DNA of 64,000 nt from JBBSDP01 sp038240605 (GTDB lineage: Bacteria; Planctomycetota; Phycisphaerae; Tepidisphaerales; Tepidisphaeraceae). A model generated the notes under the pieces. It saw nothing but the letters and a program-made list of their open reading frames with translations. It was not told the origin of the DNA and did no database searches. Shown here in pieces: positions 1-8,900 of this stretch. The number at the start of each line of letters is the position of its first letter. Positions within the stretch are counted from its first letter, which is position 1. Position numbers and translations under genes: made by a program. The stretch spans positions 1-64,000 of the forward strand of contig JBBSDP010000021.1 in the NCBI GenBank assembly GCA_038240605.1, in the 5' to 3' direction.

Positions 1-26
1 GAGGAATGGGTGCTTGCGCGAAAACG

Positions 27-79
27 TTCGGGGGGGCGGGGCCCCCCACCTGGTGTCAGGTGGTGGGCCGCGCCCACCC
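27..79. repeat. Cluster of short perfect hairpins
   Basis: Adjacent palindromes lie just past the stop of the leftmost gene: GGGGCCCC at 38-45, CACCTG-GTGT-CAGGTG at 47-62, and GGTGGGC-CGC-GCCCACC at 62-78. There is no T-run, so a classical intrinsic terminator is not supported. It reads like other G+C-rich intergenic palindromes in this window, though a termination or mRNA-end role for the minus-strand gene is possible. Confidence 0.5.
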
Positions 80-98
80 TACATTTCCAACGTCCCCA

Positions 99-653
99 TT
101 ACGTTGCTCGCACGATCGCCGCGCGAGACTTCACCTCCGAATCCAGGACGCTTGCGATGGCCGCCTTCTGTTGATCGGTGGGCTGTGGCAGGGCGGCGTC
201 GAGGGCTTTGACCATCTGCGCGAACGCCGACTGAGCGTCTTCGCCTTCTGCCAGCGTCTTACCCGCCTGAAGGTGCTTGACGAGTCCCCAGACGATGCCG
301 ACCGCCGCCAGCGCCAGGGAGCCGTACGGAATGCTGGCGACGGCGGACTGGAGCGACGGGTCGATCTGGTTTGTCTGGGCGGACTGGATGACGCCATCGA
401 GGACCGACAGGTATCGCTCCGTCTTTGCGATCAGCGTATCGAGCCGGGCCAGTTGCGGCTCCGCCGCCTTGCGCACCGGATCATCGGCGGGCAGGGCCGT
501 AATCTGCTGCTGAAGCGCGGCCCGCGCCTGCCGCGCCTGGTCCACCGCCGTCACGGTCGTCGCCCGCGCCGCCTGGAGGCGAGCGAGGTCCTGCGTCGAG
601 CAGCCGGCGGCCATCAGGCAGACGAGGCAGGTCATTATTAACAGACGATTCAT
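99..653 (-). CDS. Small lipoprotein with coiled coil and one membrane segment
   Basis: A 184-residue protein. The N-terminus is a lipoprotein signal with lipobox LMAAGC, so Cys18 is the likely lipidated residue. Residues about 20-90 are Ala/Gln-rich and predicted helical or coiled coil. A hydrophobic stretch near residues 108-126 (SLALAAVGIVWGLV) looks like a membrane helix. The start is supported by GGAG eight bases upstream of ATG. It lies 33 bases downstream of the small HTH gene on the same strand, so the two probably share a transcript. No family is recognised. The mix of lipobox, coiled coil and one transmembrane helix recalls phage spanin or holin accessory proteins, but no other phage gene is visible. 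Confidence 0.7.
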   Translation of the reverse strand: MNRLLIMTCLVCLMAAGCSTQDLARLQAARATTVTAVDQARQARAALQQQITALPADDPVRKAAEPQLARLDTLIAKTERYLSVLDGVIQSAQTNQIDPSLQSAVASIPYGSLALAAVGIVWGLVKHLQAGKTLAEGEDAQSAFAQMVKALDAALPQPTDQQKAAIASVLDSEVKSRAAIVRAT

Positions 654-686
654 GGTTTGCTCCGGGAGAAGGGGCTTGGGCGTTCG

Positions 687-986
687 TCAGGCATTGAAGG
701 ACTCGGATAGCGAGAGGGGCTTGAGCGCTCGGCGTCGCGACAGCGCGCGGGGGTCGGTGGGGCCGATTACCGGCTCCTCGACCACCGCGACACGGCGATG
801 CTCTTCGCGCCGAAGCAGACGGCTCACCGCCGGCGCCTTGATGCCGAGTCGCGCCCCGATCCGGGCCAGGTCCCAGCCCCGATCGTGCCGAAGGGCCCAT
901 GCCAGCTCGCGCCGCGACCGACGGCTCGGAGCGATTCCATCAAATGCAACCAGTAGCCGAAGTCTCGTTTTCACTGAGGTCTCCAT
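687..986 (-). CDS. Small helix-turn-helix protein
   Basis: A 99-residue basic protein. Residues about 20-60 include WDLARIGARLGIKAPAVSRL, which reads as a helix-turn-helix of the sigma-region-4 or MerR/Xre kind, so DNA binding is likely. The start is ambiguous. ATG at 986 has no Shine-Dalgarno, but the bases of that ATG and the next codon form GGAG, six bases before an in-frame GTG at 974. The GTG start would give 95 residues. It is followed by the lipoprotein gene 33 bases on. The function is not recognised beyond probable DNA binding. Confidence 0.6.
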   Translation of the reverse strand: METSVKTRLRLLVAFDGIAPSRRSRRELAWALRHDRGWDLARIGARLGIKAPAVSRLLRREEHRRVAVVEEPVIGPTDPRALSRRRALKPLSLSESFNA

Positions 987-1010
987 AATATGTATAAAAA
1001 TTTACAAATC
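987..1010 (-). promoter_or_regulatory. A+T-rich promoter-like segment before the HTH gene
   Basis: On the minus strand an A+T-rich run contains TATACA followed by TATTAT immediately before the start of the small HTH gene. Either hexamer could be a -10 box. The matching -35 (TTAGCG, 17 bases before TATACA) is poor. A start site here would leave a very short leader before the GGAG/GTG start. Confidence 0.35.
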
Positions 1011-1157
1011 GGTCGCTAAGCCGCGCGGGGTCAGACGGTTGCAATCTTGCAGCCATTTTGTGTCGCCAATTGACTCACGATCCCGCGTCGAACTGGGATG
1101 CTTTAACCCAGGGGGCGACGCCGGTTCAACATGGATTCGGACAGGGGAAAGAGGTGA

Positions 1158-1325
1158 TTCACCACAGAGACGCAGAGAGCGCTGAGAAGAGAATCCCATC
1201 TCAATTCATTGAACCGCGGATAGCGCGGATGGCACGGATCGGAAATGCCATTGTGTTGATCTGCGCGATCTGCGTTATCCGCGGTTGTCTTGTCTTTTCA
1301 GCGTGCTCCGCGTCTGGGCGGTGAA
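1158..1325. repeat. Nested palindromic intergenic element
   Basis: An outer pair of arms (1158-1190 and 1293-1325) begins TTCACCACAGAGACGC and is complementary at 26 of 33 positions by my count. Inside lies a second inverted pair (1212-1239 and 1259-1286) starting AACCGCGGATA, complementary at about 23 of 28. No coding potential is supported. The CACAGAG-type wording resembles the elements at 10613 and 12328, so this may be a diverged member of one non-autonomous repeat class. Confidence 0.7.
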
Positions 1326-1460
1326 CGTGCCTTTGCTTTTCCCCCGAATCCATGTCGCATTGCCTCCCCGAAAAATTGTAAGGGAAATGTTCGGATCGCG
1401 GCTCGCCGATGGGGCGGGCCGGGGATCCGGTGTTTCTCGCACGTTTTCTCGGGAGATCGC

Positions 1461-1976
1461 ATGTCCAAACGTCATGTCACGCGTCGGTCGGGTTCGGGCA
1501 GTCAGGTGAAGCTGTCGCCGTCGTCGGCCCAGCCCCGGCATACCGGGTTGTCACGCATGGCGGAGATGCGGCTGCGCGACAAGGCACGCCGACGTGCGCC
1601 GAGCAGCCCGTGGGTCGATGCCCAGTTCAAGAGCTTCGTCGATGTCGATCACCGCGGCCGGCCGATCGTCTGCCGTTATCACGATCCATCGGTTTTCCCG
1701 CCGGGCGGGGCCGCGGGGACGGCGATGGTGCGTTGCCCGGCGTGCGGGATCTTCACGCCGCCCTTCGCGTTCGAGCAGGACGTCTGCCTCGACCACGCCG
1801 AACCGCCCGAGCCGCTCGCCCCGCATTTGGGGTGGGGGCGTTCGCCCTCGGCAGTGGCGATCGAAGCGTTGCAGTACCGGAACCTCCGGCTGCTCGATTC
1901 GCAGTTGCCATCGGAGTCGGTCGCCGAACTCCGCGAAGAGATCCGCAAAGCGCGGGGGAAGGGATCGTCGGTATAA
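1461..1976 (+). CDS. Hypothetical protein with CPxCG zinc-ribbon-like motif
   Basis: A 171-residue protein starting at ATG 1461 behind GGGAGA. The N-terminal 45 residues are basic and low complexity. The centre contains MVRCPACGIFTPPF followed by DVCLDH, so Cys-x-x-Cys plus a downstream Cys/His could bind one zinc. The C-terminus is helical (SVAELREEIRKARGKG). No family is recognised. It stands alone between two repeat-rich spacers, so the context gives no functional hint. The codon choice is normal for the region, which supports it being a real gene. Confidence 0.6.
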   Translation: MSKRHVTRRSGSGSQVKLSPSSAQPRHTGLSRMAEMRLRDKARRRAPSSPWVDAQFKSFVDVDHRGRPIVCRYHDPSVFPPGGAAGTAMVRCPACGIFTPPFAFEQDVCLDHAEPPEPLAPHLGWGRSPSAVAIEALQYRNLRLLDSQLPSESVAELREEIRKARGKGSSV

Positions 1977-2461
1977 TCTTGGTTCGTGGAACCAGCGCGG
2001 ACAATGCGAGCGTGGGGCATGCGCGGCGACTTCGGCGGTCGGTGTTCTGCCCTTCCTCGCGGTGCGTCTGCCTCCTCGCCTCGTGCGTCTGCCGCCTCTC
2101 CCAGCGTACCGGAAGAGGGTTGGGGTGGACTGATGAAAGTGGCCGAACCTTGGCCCCAGCAATTCGTGGGAGCACGATTGAATTCTGTTGCGCCGCCCTA
2201 TTTCAGAGCCGCGACCGTGAGGGAGTGGTGTTCGCGGTTCCACGCACACTGCTCCCTTACGGTCGCGACTCTGAAGGAGAGTGGCGGTTCGTTCCGCGCA
2301 ACAACGGCGACAGAATCCACGGCAATATTTTCATCAGCCCAGGGTTGGGGTGAGGGGAACTCTGCGGCAAGGACACAGAAGGCCGTGACTCCCACCCAGC
2401 CTACTGGAAGTGGGGGAAGCCTTTCTCGGTGTTCGAGCGTGTCACGCTCGGGGGGGCGGGC
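1977..2461. repeat. Spacer built from several repeat fragments
   Basis: No gene is supported here. Three repeat types can be seen. CCTCTCCCAGCGTACCGGAAGAGGG (2096 region) is a worn copy of the hairpin at 47920. An inverted repeat has arms 2202-2225 and 2252-2275 (22 of 24 complementary) built on GCCGCGACCGTGAGGGAG. GGGTTGGGGTGAGGGG at about 2342-2357 is a fragment usually associated with the first type. The 3' end supplies the leader of the SAF-domain gene. Confidence 0.65.
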
Positions 2462-2824
2462 ATGAGCACCTCTCGCGACAGCATCGCGTCGAGTATCGAA
2501 ACTGCCACCGCGCCCGCCGTCAGGCTGCTCCGGCTCGGCGCCGCGGACAACGTCGCGGTCGCCACCGGCGCCTGCGAGGCGGGCGTGGAGCTGATGGTGG
2601 ATGGAGTTGCCCTGCGCTTGCTGGAGCGCATCGCGGTGGGGCACAAGGTGGCGCTGCGCGATGTTGCGACTGGCGAAAAGGTCGTGAAGTTCGGATGTCC
2701 GATCGGCAGCGCCATCCGCGCGATCCGTGCCGGCGAGCACGTGCACACGCACAACCTCAAGAGCGACTACCTGCCGACGTTTACGTTGGACGCCGCCACT
2801 GCTCGCGCCGCGGCCCAATCATGA
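2462..2824 (+). CDS. SAF-domain protein, small part of a UxaA-type dehydratase
   Basis: A 120-residue protein corresponding to the N-terminal SAF domain of altronate/galactarate dehydratases (UxaA/GarD family). Features are LLRLGAADNVAVATG, the central GHKVALRDVATGEKVVKFG and the end HTHNLKSDY, typical of the substrate-entry domain. ATG 2462 is preferred over the upstream start at 2429 because it follows a G-rich leader and fits the family N-terminus. The stop overlaps the start of the large-subunit gene (ATGA), so the two are translationally coupled. In E. coli UxaA the domains are one chain; a split form is common elsewhere. The exact sugar acid cannot be told from sequence. Confidence 0.85.
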   Translation: MSTSRDSIASSIETATAPAVRLLRLGAADNVAVATGACEAGVELMVDGVALRLLERIAVGHKVALRDVATGEKVVKFGCPIGSAIRAIRAGEHVHTHNLKSDYLPTFTLDAATARAAAQS

Positions 2825-4023
2825 CATCGATCGCCGGCCATCTTCGATCCGACGGGCGCAAGGGGATCCGCAACCACATCGTGGTCGCGTACCTGGTCGA
2901 GTGCGCGCACCACGTCGCCCGCGAGATCGTCCTGCCGTTTCGCGAGCAGGGCGTTCATCTCATCGGTTTTCCCGGATGTTATCCGAATGCGTACGCGTCG
3001 CGGATGATGAAGCAGCTTTGCACGCATCCGAACGTGGGGGGCGTCCTGCTCCTCTCGCTGGGGTGCGAAAGCTTCGATCGGTTCGGGTTGGAGCAGATCG
3101 TCCGCGCCTCCGGCCGTCCGGTGCGGACGCTGGTCATCCAGGAGCACGGCGGCACACGCAAGACGTTGGCCGAAGGACGAACGTGGGTCGAGCAGACGCT
3201 CAAGGCGATGCGCGCTTCGCCGACGGTTCCGATGGACGTGAGCGACCTGATCGTCGGCACGATCTGCGGCGGCTCGGACGCGACCAGCGGCCTCACCGCC
3301 AACCCCGCGATCGGCCGTGCCTTCGACCGGCTGGCCGAGCGCGGGGCGGCGGTGATCTTCGAGGAGACCGGCGAGTTGATCGGCTGCGAGCGCCACATGG
3401 CCACGCGCGCCGTGACACCCGAGCTGGGGGCGGCGCTGATCGCCTCGGTCGCCAAGGCGGAGGTGTATTACCGCACGCTCGGCCACGGCAGCTTCGCGCC
3501 CGGCAACGCCGCCGGCGGACTCACCACGCAGGAAGAGAAATCGCTGGGGGCGTACGCCAAAAGCGGGACGAGTCCGATTAAAGGCATGCTCAAGCCGGGC
3601 GATGTTCCGCCCGCGGGCGGGCTTTATCTGCTGGACGTGGTGCCGGATGGGGAGGTGCGCTTCGGCTTCCCCAACGTCAACGACAACGCCGAAGCGGTCG
3701 AGCTGATCGCCTGCGGCGCGCATCTGATCCTCTTCTCGACCGGGCGCGGCTCGGTCGTCGGCTCGGCGATCTCGCCGGTGATCAAGGTGTGCGCGAACCC
3801 GGAGACGTTTCGTCGGATGTCGGATGACATGGACTGCGACGCTGGCCGGATCCTCGAAGGGCGGGCGACGCTCGATGAAGTCGGGCAGGAATTGGTCGAC
3901 CTGGTCATCCAGACGGCGGGCGGCCGAGCGACCGCATCGGAATCGCTCGGGCATCAGGAGTTCGTCCTTACCTACAAGAGCTTCGAGCCGCTGGGGCCGG
4001 GATGTCTGCCGGTGGTCCGGTAA
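2821..4023 (+). CDS. UxaA-family sugar-acid dehydratase, large part
   Basis: A 400-residue catalytic part of a UxaA-family hydro-lyase, which removes water from hexonates such as altronate or galactarate using Fe/Mn. Family signatures are GFPGCYPN, LSLGCESFD and ICGGSDATSGLTANPAIG. The conserved Cys residues in these segments are candidate metal or redox ligands. It begins inside the stop of the SAF gene (ATGA overlap), so both make one enzyme. No dedicated transporter or other uronate-pathway gene is adjacent. Alternatives are galactarate or another sugar-acid dehydratase; the family call is firm and the substrate open. Confidence 0.88.
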   Translation: MTSIAGHLRSDGRKGIRNHIVVAYLVECAHHVAREIVLPFREQGVHLIGFPGCYPNAYASRMMKQLCTHPNVGGVLLLSLGCESFDRFGLEQIVRASGRPVRTLVIQEHGGTRKTLAEGRTWVEQTLKAMRASPTVPMDVSDLIVGTICGGSDATSGLTANPAIGRAFDRLAERGAAVIFEETGELIGCERHMATRAVTPELGAALIASVAKAEVYYRTLGHGSFAPGNAAGGLTTQEEKSLGAYAKSGTSPIKGMLKPGDVPPAGGLYLLDVVPDGEVRFGFPNVNDNAEAVELIACGAHLILFSTGRGSVVGSAISPVIKVCANPETFRRMSDDMDCDAGRILEGRATLDEVGQELVDLVIQTAGGRATASESLGHQEFVLTYKSFEPLGPGCLPVVR

Positions 4024-4031
4024 TCAACGTC

Positions 4032-4127
4032 TCAGGCGCCCGTCGCAAGGCATACGCGATTTCTGCCGGAGCGTTTGGCGGCATAGAGCGCGGTGTCGGC
4101 GGTCTTCACCAGGTCGAGGCCGTTGCC
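4032..4127 (-). pseudogene. Relic C-terminus of a GGDEF diguanylate cyclase
   Basis: The minus-strand translation reads LDLVKTADTALYAAKRSGRN followed by RVCLATGA and a stop. This is the characteristic end of a GGDEF domain (ADxALYxAKxxGRNRV). The GG(D/E)EF active-site loop and everything upstream are gone: the frame runs straight into the out-of-frame end of the histidine-kinase gene. Only about 30 residues remain, so it cannot make c-di-GMP. It is best explained as the tail of a deleted cyclase gene or of a cyclase once fused to the neighbouring receiver. Confidence 0.8.
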
Positions 4128-4186
4128 GCGGGTAAGATCCGAATAGGATGGTTGATTGCACGAAGCGCGCTCCAGTGGGGCGACTC

Positions 4187-5737
4187 TCACGCGGCGACGC
4201 TCGCCGGCTTCAGGTATCGGGCCAGCACCGCGTACAGGCGGGCCGGGTCGATCGGCTTGGTGATCACGTCGACACACCCCGCCAGCATGCACCGGTCCCG
4301 GTCCGCCGCCGAGGCGGATGCCGTCAGCGCGACGATCGGCAGTCGGTCGCCCTGGTTGCGCAGGCCGGTCGTTGCGCTGTACCCGTCTCGGATCGGCATC
4401 ACCACGTCCATCAGGATCAGGTCGAACGGCTCCGACCGATTGCGGCCGAGCGATGCCTGTCGCACCGCCTGCTCACCATCGCCGACGAACGAGCAGTCCA
4501 GGCCAAGATCGGCCAGATAAGCGCCGATCAGGTTGGCGTTGGCCGGGTCATCCTCGGCCACGAGAACGCGGCCCGCCAGTTTGCGGGCATTGCCGATCGG
4601 CCGGGGATCGGCGGGCGCGGTCGTGTCGTGCCGGGGCGGCTCGGCGATCAGGTTCGTCCCGCGAAGCGAGCCGGTGTCAACGTCGAACGTAAAGTGGTTT
4701 CCGTTGCCCGATTCGCTCGTCACGGCGAGTTCGCCGCCGAGAGCGCCGATCAGATTGCGGCACAGCGAAAGTCCTAATTCGAGGCCCTCGAAATGCCGTT
4801 CGTCATCGTTTGGCGGGGTCGGGTCGCCAGGGAGGCGGGAAAGCGCCGGGCGCTCGACGGCGCTCCCCGTGTCGCTCACGCTGAATTCGAGCGCTGGCGC
4901 ATCCGGTCGCGTTTGATCGAGTCGAAGGCAGAGCGTGACGCCGCCGGCCTTGGTGCGCTTGATCGCGTTCCCCAGCAAGTTCAGCAGAACGTGTCGGAGC
5001 CGGACCGCGTCGCTTCGGATCGTCGCGGGGACGGGTCCGATAAACCGCAGTTGCAGCGAGAGGCGCTTCTCAACGGCGCGTGGCATCATTATCGAGATGA
5101 TCTGGCCCACCAGCGCCACCACCTGGCAGGGCAGTCGTTCAGGCGAACCCCCGACCGTCATCAGCGGGTTGGAGAGGCCGACGATATCGTCGATCAGCGT
5201 GAGCAGGTTCCCGGCGTTGAGGCGCAATGCGTGGAGCCGCTCCGCGCGCTTCGCGTCGGATGTGTCGGACTTGGCGAGCAGGTCGGCATATCCGACGATC
5301 GCGGTAGCCGGTGTTCGAATCGCGTGACTCGCCCTGGCGATGAACGCGCCCATCATCCGGTTGGAATCTTCGGCGGCCTCTTTCAGGCCGCGCATCTCGA
5401 TCAAATCGTCGCGGTGGAGGCGTATCACGGTCGCGACGCTCCAGCAGCCGGCCAACCACGCCAGCAGAGCGGCGAATGCAATGGCGATCGGATAGGCGGG
5501 ATGATCGTGCCGCCACAGCGCGGCAACGGCCGCCAGGCAGAACGCCGTGGCGAAAAACGCGGCGATCCGAAGGACGCCCGCCCCCCTTCTCGAAGGAGCC
5601 TGGGCGGCGGCGAACGTGGGCGGTAGTTCGATCGAGCGATCCAATTCGTCTCCAGTTTGCGAAAAGGCCCGATCTCTCGGGCCTCGGGCCGATTTATCGG
5701 GCCGCGCTTCGGCGGCCCGTACGACGCACATCGTCAT
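4187..5737 (-). CDS. Hybrid histidine kinase with degenerate kinase motifs
   Basis: A 516-residue membrane protein. Two membrane helices (about 55-75 and 81-106) are followed by HisKA (H138 in SHAIRTP), HATPase_c (about 210-355) and a receiver domain (about 388-512; D444 in LMDVVMP, K494 in TKPID). The kinase part is odd. The residue after the phospho-His is Ala instead of Glu. The G1 box reads DTGSA instead of DxGxG, and G2 reads EGLELGL instead of GxGLGL. The N box (NLLGNAIK) is kept. The receiver looks intact. It is likely a poor or dead kinase that may act as a phosphatase, scaffold or phosphate acceptor. It is divergent to the giant kinase, 258 bases away, suggesting joint action. No Shine-Dalgarno is obvious at the ATG. 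Confidence 0.85.
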   Translation of the reverse strand: MTMCVVRAAEARPDKSARGPRDRAFSQTGDELDRSIELPPTFAAAQAPSRRGAGVLRIAAFFATAFCLAAVAALWRHDHPAYPIAIAFAALLAWLAGCWSVATVIRLHRDDLIEMRGLKEAAEDSNRMMGAFIARASHAIRTPATAIVGYADLLAKSDTSDAKRAERLHALRLNAGNLLTLIDDIVGLSNPLMTVGGSPERLPCQVVALVGQIISIMMPRAVEKRLSLQLRFIGPVPATIRSDAVRLRHVLLNLLGNAIKRTKAGGVTLCLRLDQTRPDAPALEFSVSDTGSAVERPALSRLPGDPTPPNDDERHFEGLELGLSLCRNLIGALGGELAVTSESGNGNHFTFDVDTGSLRGTNLIAEPPRHDTTAPADPRPIGNARKLAGRVLVAEDDPANANLIGAYLADLGLDCSFVGDGEQAVRQASLGRNRSEPFDLILMDVVMPIRDGYSATTGLRNQGDRLPIVALTASASAADRDRCMLAGCVDVITKPIDPARLYAVLARYLKPASVAA

Positions 5738-5995
5738 TTGGCGAGGCGGTCTTGATCAGAACGGACTGGGCAATTGTCCAGAGGCTCCCGGCGGGCTGGG
5801 CTCCGGGGCGGCCGAACGCGCAAAATGAGCACGATGCGTCGGCGCCGATCATGGCCCGGTAACCATGGGCCGGCGGATGACGCAACACACCCTGATCCGC
5901 TCCAGCCGATACGACACAAGATCGAAGGCCAGTCGTCGTTGTGGTCGGCCGGCGTCCGGGCATTGTTCCTCCCTTCGCGGACGTTCAGGAGCTGC

Positions 5996-8900
5996 ATGAG
6001 CTGTCATACCTCGCCACGTGTCCTGGACCCCAAACGCCTCGAAGGCCTGCGGAGCACCCTGCTGCTGGACACGCCGGCCGAAGAATGCTTCGACCGTGTT
6101 TCACGGCTGGCCTCGAAGTTACTCGATGCTCCGGTCGCGCTCGTATCGCTGGTGGACGCCGAGCGGCAATTCTTCAAGAGCTGTATGGGATTGCCGCAAC
6201 CGTGGGCCACCCGGCGGCAAACGCCCCTCAGTCATTCGTTCTGCCAGCACGTCGTCGATGCCAACGCCATATTGATGGTCAACGATGCGCGCAGCGATTC
6301 CCGCGTCCGTGGGAATCAGGCGATCGCCGATCTCGGCGTGATCGCCTACATCGGAGCGCCCCTGACGATGTCGGACGGCAGCACGATCGGCGCGCTCTGC
6401 GCGATCGACGCCGAACCGCGTGAATGGAGCCCGGAACACGCAACGCTCCTGGGCGACCTGGCGTCGTTCGTCATGGTGGAAATCGAACGCCGCCGCACCC
6501 TGGCGGCGGAGCAGATGGCCAGGGCGGCGGCAATGGACGTCGATCGGCGCAGCGATGAATTTTTCCGTCTTCTCGTCGAAGGCGTGAAAGACTACGCGAT
6601 TTTCATGCTCGATACCTCGGGGAACGTCAAGACTTGGAATGACGGTGCGCGTCGATTCAAAGGGTACGCCCCCGCCGAGATTATCGGCAGGCATTTCTCG
6701 GCGTTCTATTCTGAAGAAGACGCTGCAAGCGGCAAGCCGCAACACGCGTTGAACGAGGCGACGGAACATGAGCGCTTTTGTGAGGACGAGTGGCGAATTC
6801 GCCAGGATGGAAGCACGTTTTTTGCAAACGTGACCATCACGGCGCTAAAAGACAGCAATGGAATTCTTCGCGGATTTGCAAACATTACCAAGGACCTGAC
6901 CGAGCGCATCAACGCGGAACAGGCCCTGAGGGAAAGTGAAGTGCAGGCGCGGTGTGGCGAGGAGAGGGCGCGCGTGGACGCGCGACGCCGCTTCCTCGCC
7001 GACTCGATGCCGCAGATCGTCTGGACGGCCAAGCCCGATGGGAACCTCGACTATTACAATAATCGTTGGTTTGATTATACCGGGATGACGTTCGAGCAGA
7101 CCAAGGATTGGGGTTGGAAGCCGGTGCTTCACCCGGACGATCTGGAGAAATGCATCAATGCCTGGACAAGAGCGTTAACGACCGGCGAGCCCTATGAGAT
7201 CGAATACCGCTTCAAACGCGCCAGCGACGGCAGCTACCGCTGGCATATTGGGCGGGCGCTTCCGCGGCTTGACGAGTCGGGCGCCATCATCGAATGGGTC
7301 GGAACTTGCACCGATATTCACGATCAGAAGCTGATTGCCCAGGATCTCGAGAAATCGCGCAACGAATTGGAAACTCGCGTAGCTGAACGGACCGCGCAGC
7401 TCCGACAGGAAAAGCAATTTGTCGAAGCAATATTGGATAACGTCTCGGATGGTATCGTAGCGTGCGACGCCGTGGGAAACCTCACGCTTATCAATCGGGC
7501 GATACGCGAAATGCATCGGCTGCCCAAGGAGACTACGCCCACACCTACCGATGAGTGGGCGAAGAATTTCAGTTTGTATTTGGCCGACGGCGTTACGCCG
7601 ATGCGACAAGAGGACGTCCCCTTGTACCGGGCGTTGATGGGGGAGTGCGTGACGAACGTTGAACTGGTAATCGCGCCGCCCGAAGGAGGTAAAAAGCGTT
7701 TGATAGCCAGCGGCCGCGCTCTCATCGACGGCGAGGGGAACAAGTTCGGCGCCGTTGTCGGATTGCACGACATTACCGAGCGTGCGGCCGCGGAGGAACG
7801 ATTCCGGGTTCTGTTTGAATATTCCTCCGATGCTCATCTGATATTCGATGAGACCGGGATCATCGATTGCAATCATGCGACCATCAGACTGCTCAACTGC
7901 CGCGACAAGTCGGAGGTCCTTGCGCTTCACCCCGCGAGGTTGTCTCCCCAGTTGCAACCGGACGGTCGTCACTCCATGGAGAAATGCGTCGAGATGGACC
8001 GGATCGCCCGCGAACAAGGCTATCACCGTTTCGAATGGGTGCATCGAAAGGCGGATGAGACGGACTTTCCGGTCGAAGTCACCCTCACGCCGGTGCAACT
8101 GGGTGGCAAGGAGGCGTTGCTGGTCGTCTGGCATGATCTGACCGAACGGTTTCGCGCCGAAGCCGCACTCCGGGAAGCATTTTCGTCTCTGCGCGCCAGT
8201 GAACAGCGGTTTCAGGCGTTCATGGATAACAGTCCCTTTATCGCCTGGATCAAGGACCAGGAAGGCAAAATCAGTTATGTGAACCGTCGATACGCCGCCG
8301 AATTTGCGGCGCTGGAAAATGGCCCGGTCGGACAGACGGACCAGGAATTGTTTCGGCCCGACATCGCCAGGCTATTCAGAGAGGAAGACCAGCGGGTGCT
8401 TGCCGGCGAGACGTTCGTCGCTGACCACAGCATCGTCTCCCGCGACGGGAGCAATCGCGAGTGGCAGGCCACCAAGTTCCTCCTGAGCGACTGCGATGGC
8501 GTCCGGTCCGTTGCCGGTTTCGCGGTCGAAGTCACGGAGCAACGCCGCGCCGCCGAAGAGCTGCGGAGGACCTACACATCCCTCGCCGACGCGCACACGG
8601 AGCTTGCCCGTCAGAAATCCTTCATCGAAACCGTGCTGGAAAACGTCAGTGACGGGATCATCGCATGCGATCCGGTCGGCCGCGTCACGTTCCTGAACCC
8701 GGAAATGCAGGAGATGCTCGGCATCGACGCGATGCCCGATGAACTCTCCGCGGAATGGGCGGCCGAGCACATCATCCTCTGCGATCCCCAGACGCAGTCC
8801 CGCCTCTCCTTGCGCGATCGGCCCCTGGCTCGCGCCCTGCGCGGCGAAGACGTCAATGCCGTGGAGCTGCTGATCAAACTGCGGAGCGGGGCCTTACGCC

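Noticed and set aside
99..986. Prophage end at the left edge
   Set aside because: A lipoprotein with a membrane helix and an HTH gene could be phage-like, but no structural or lysis gene supports it.
2767..3954. Minus-strand open frame of 395 codons opposite the UxaA gene
   Set aside because: Same reason: the plus strand has clear UxaA motifs and coupling; the reverse translation is low complexity.
5774..5995. Upstream extension of the giant kinase
   Set aside because: The extension is Arg-rich and lacks homology; ATG 5996 has AGGAG and starts the GAF region correctly.
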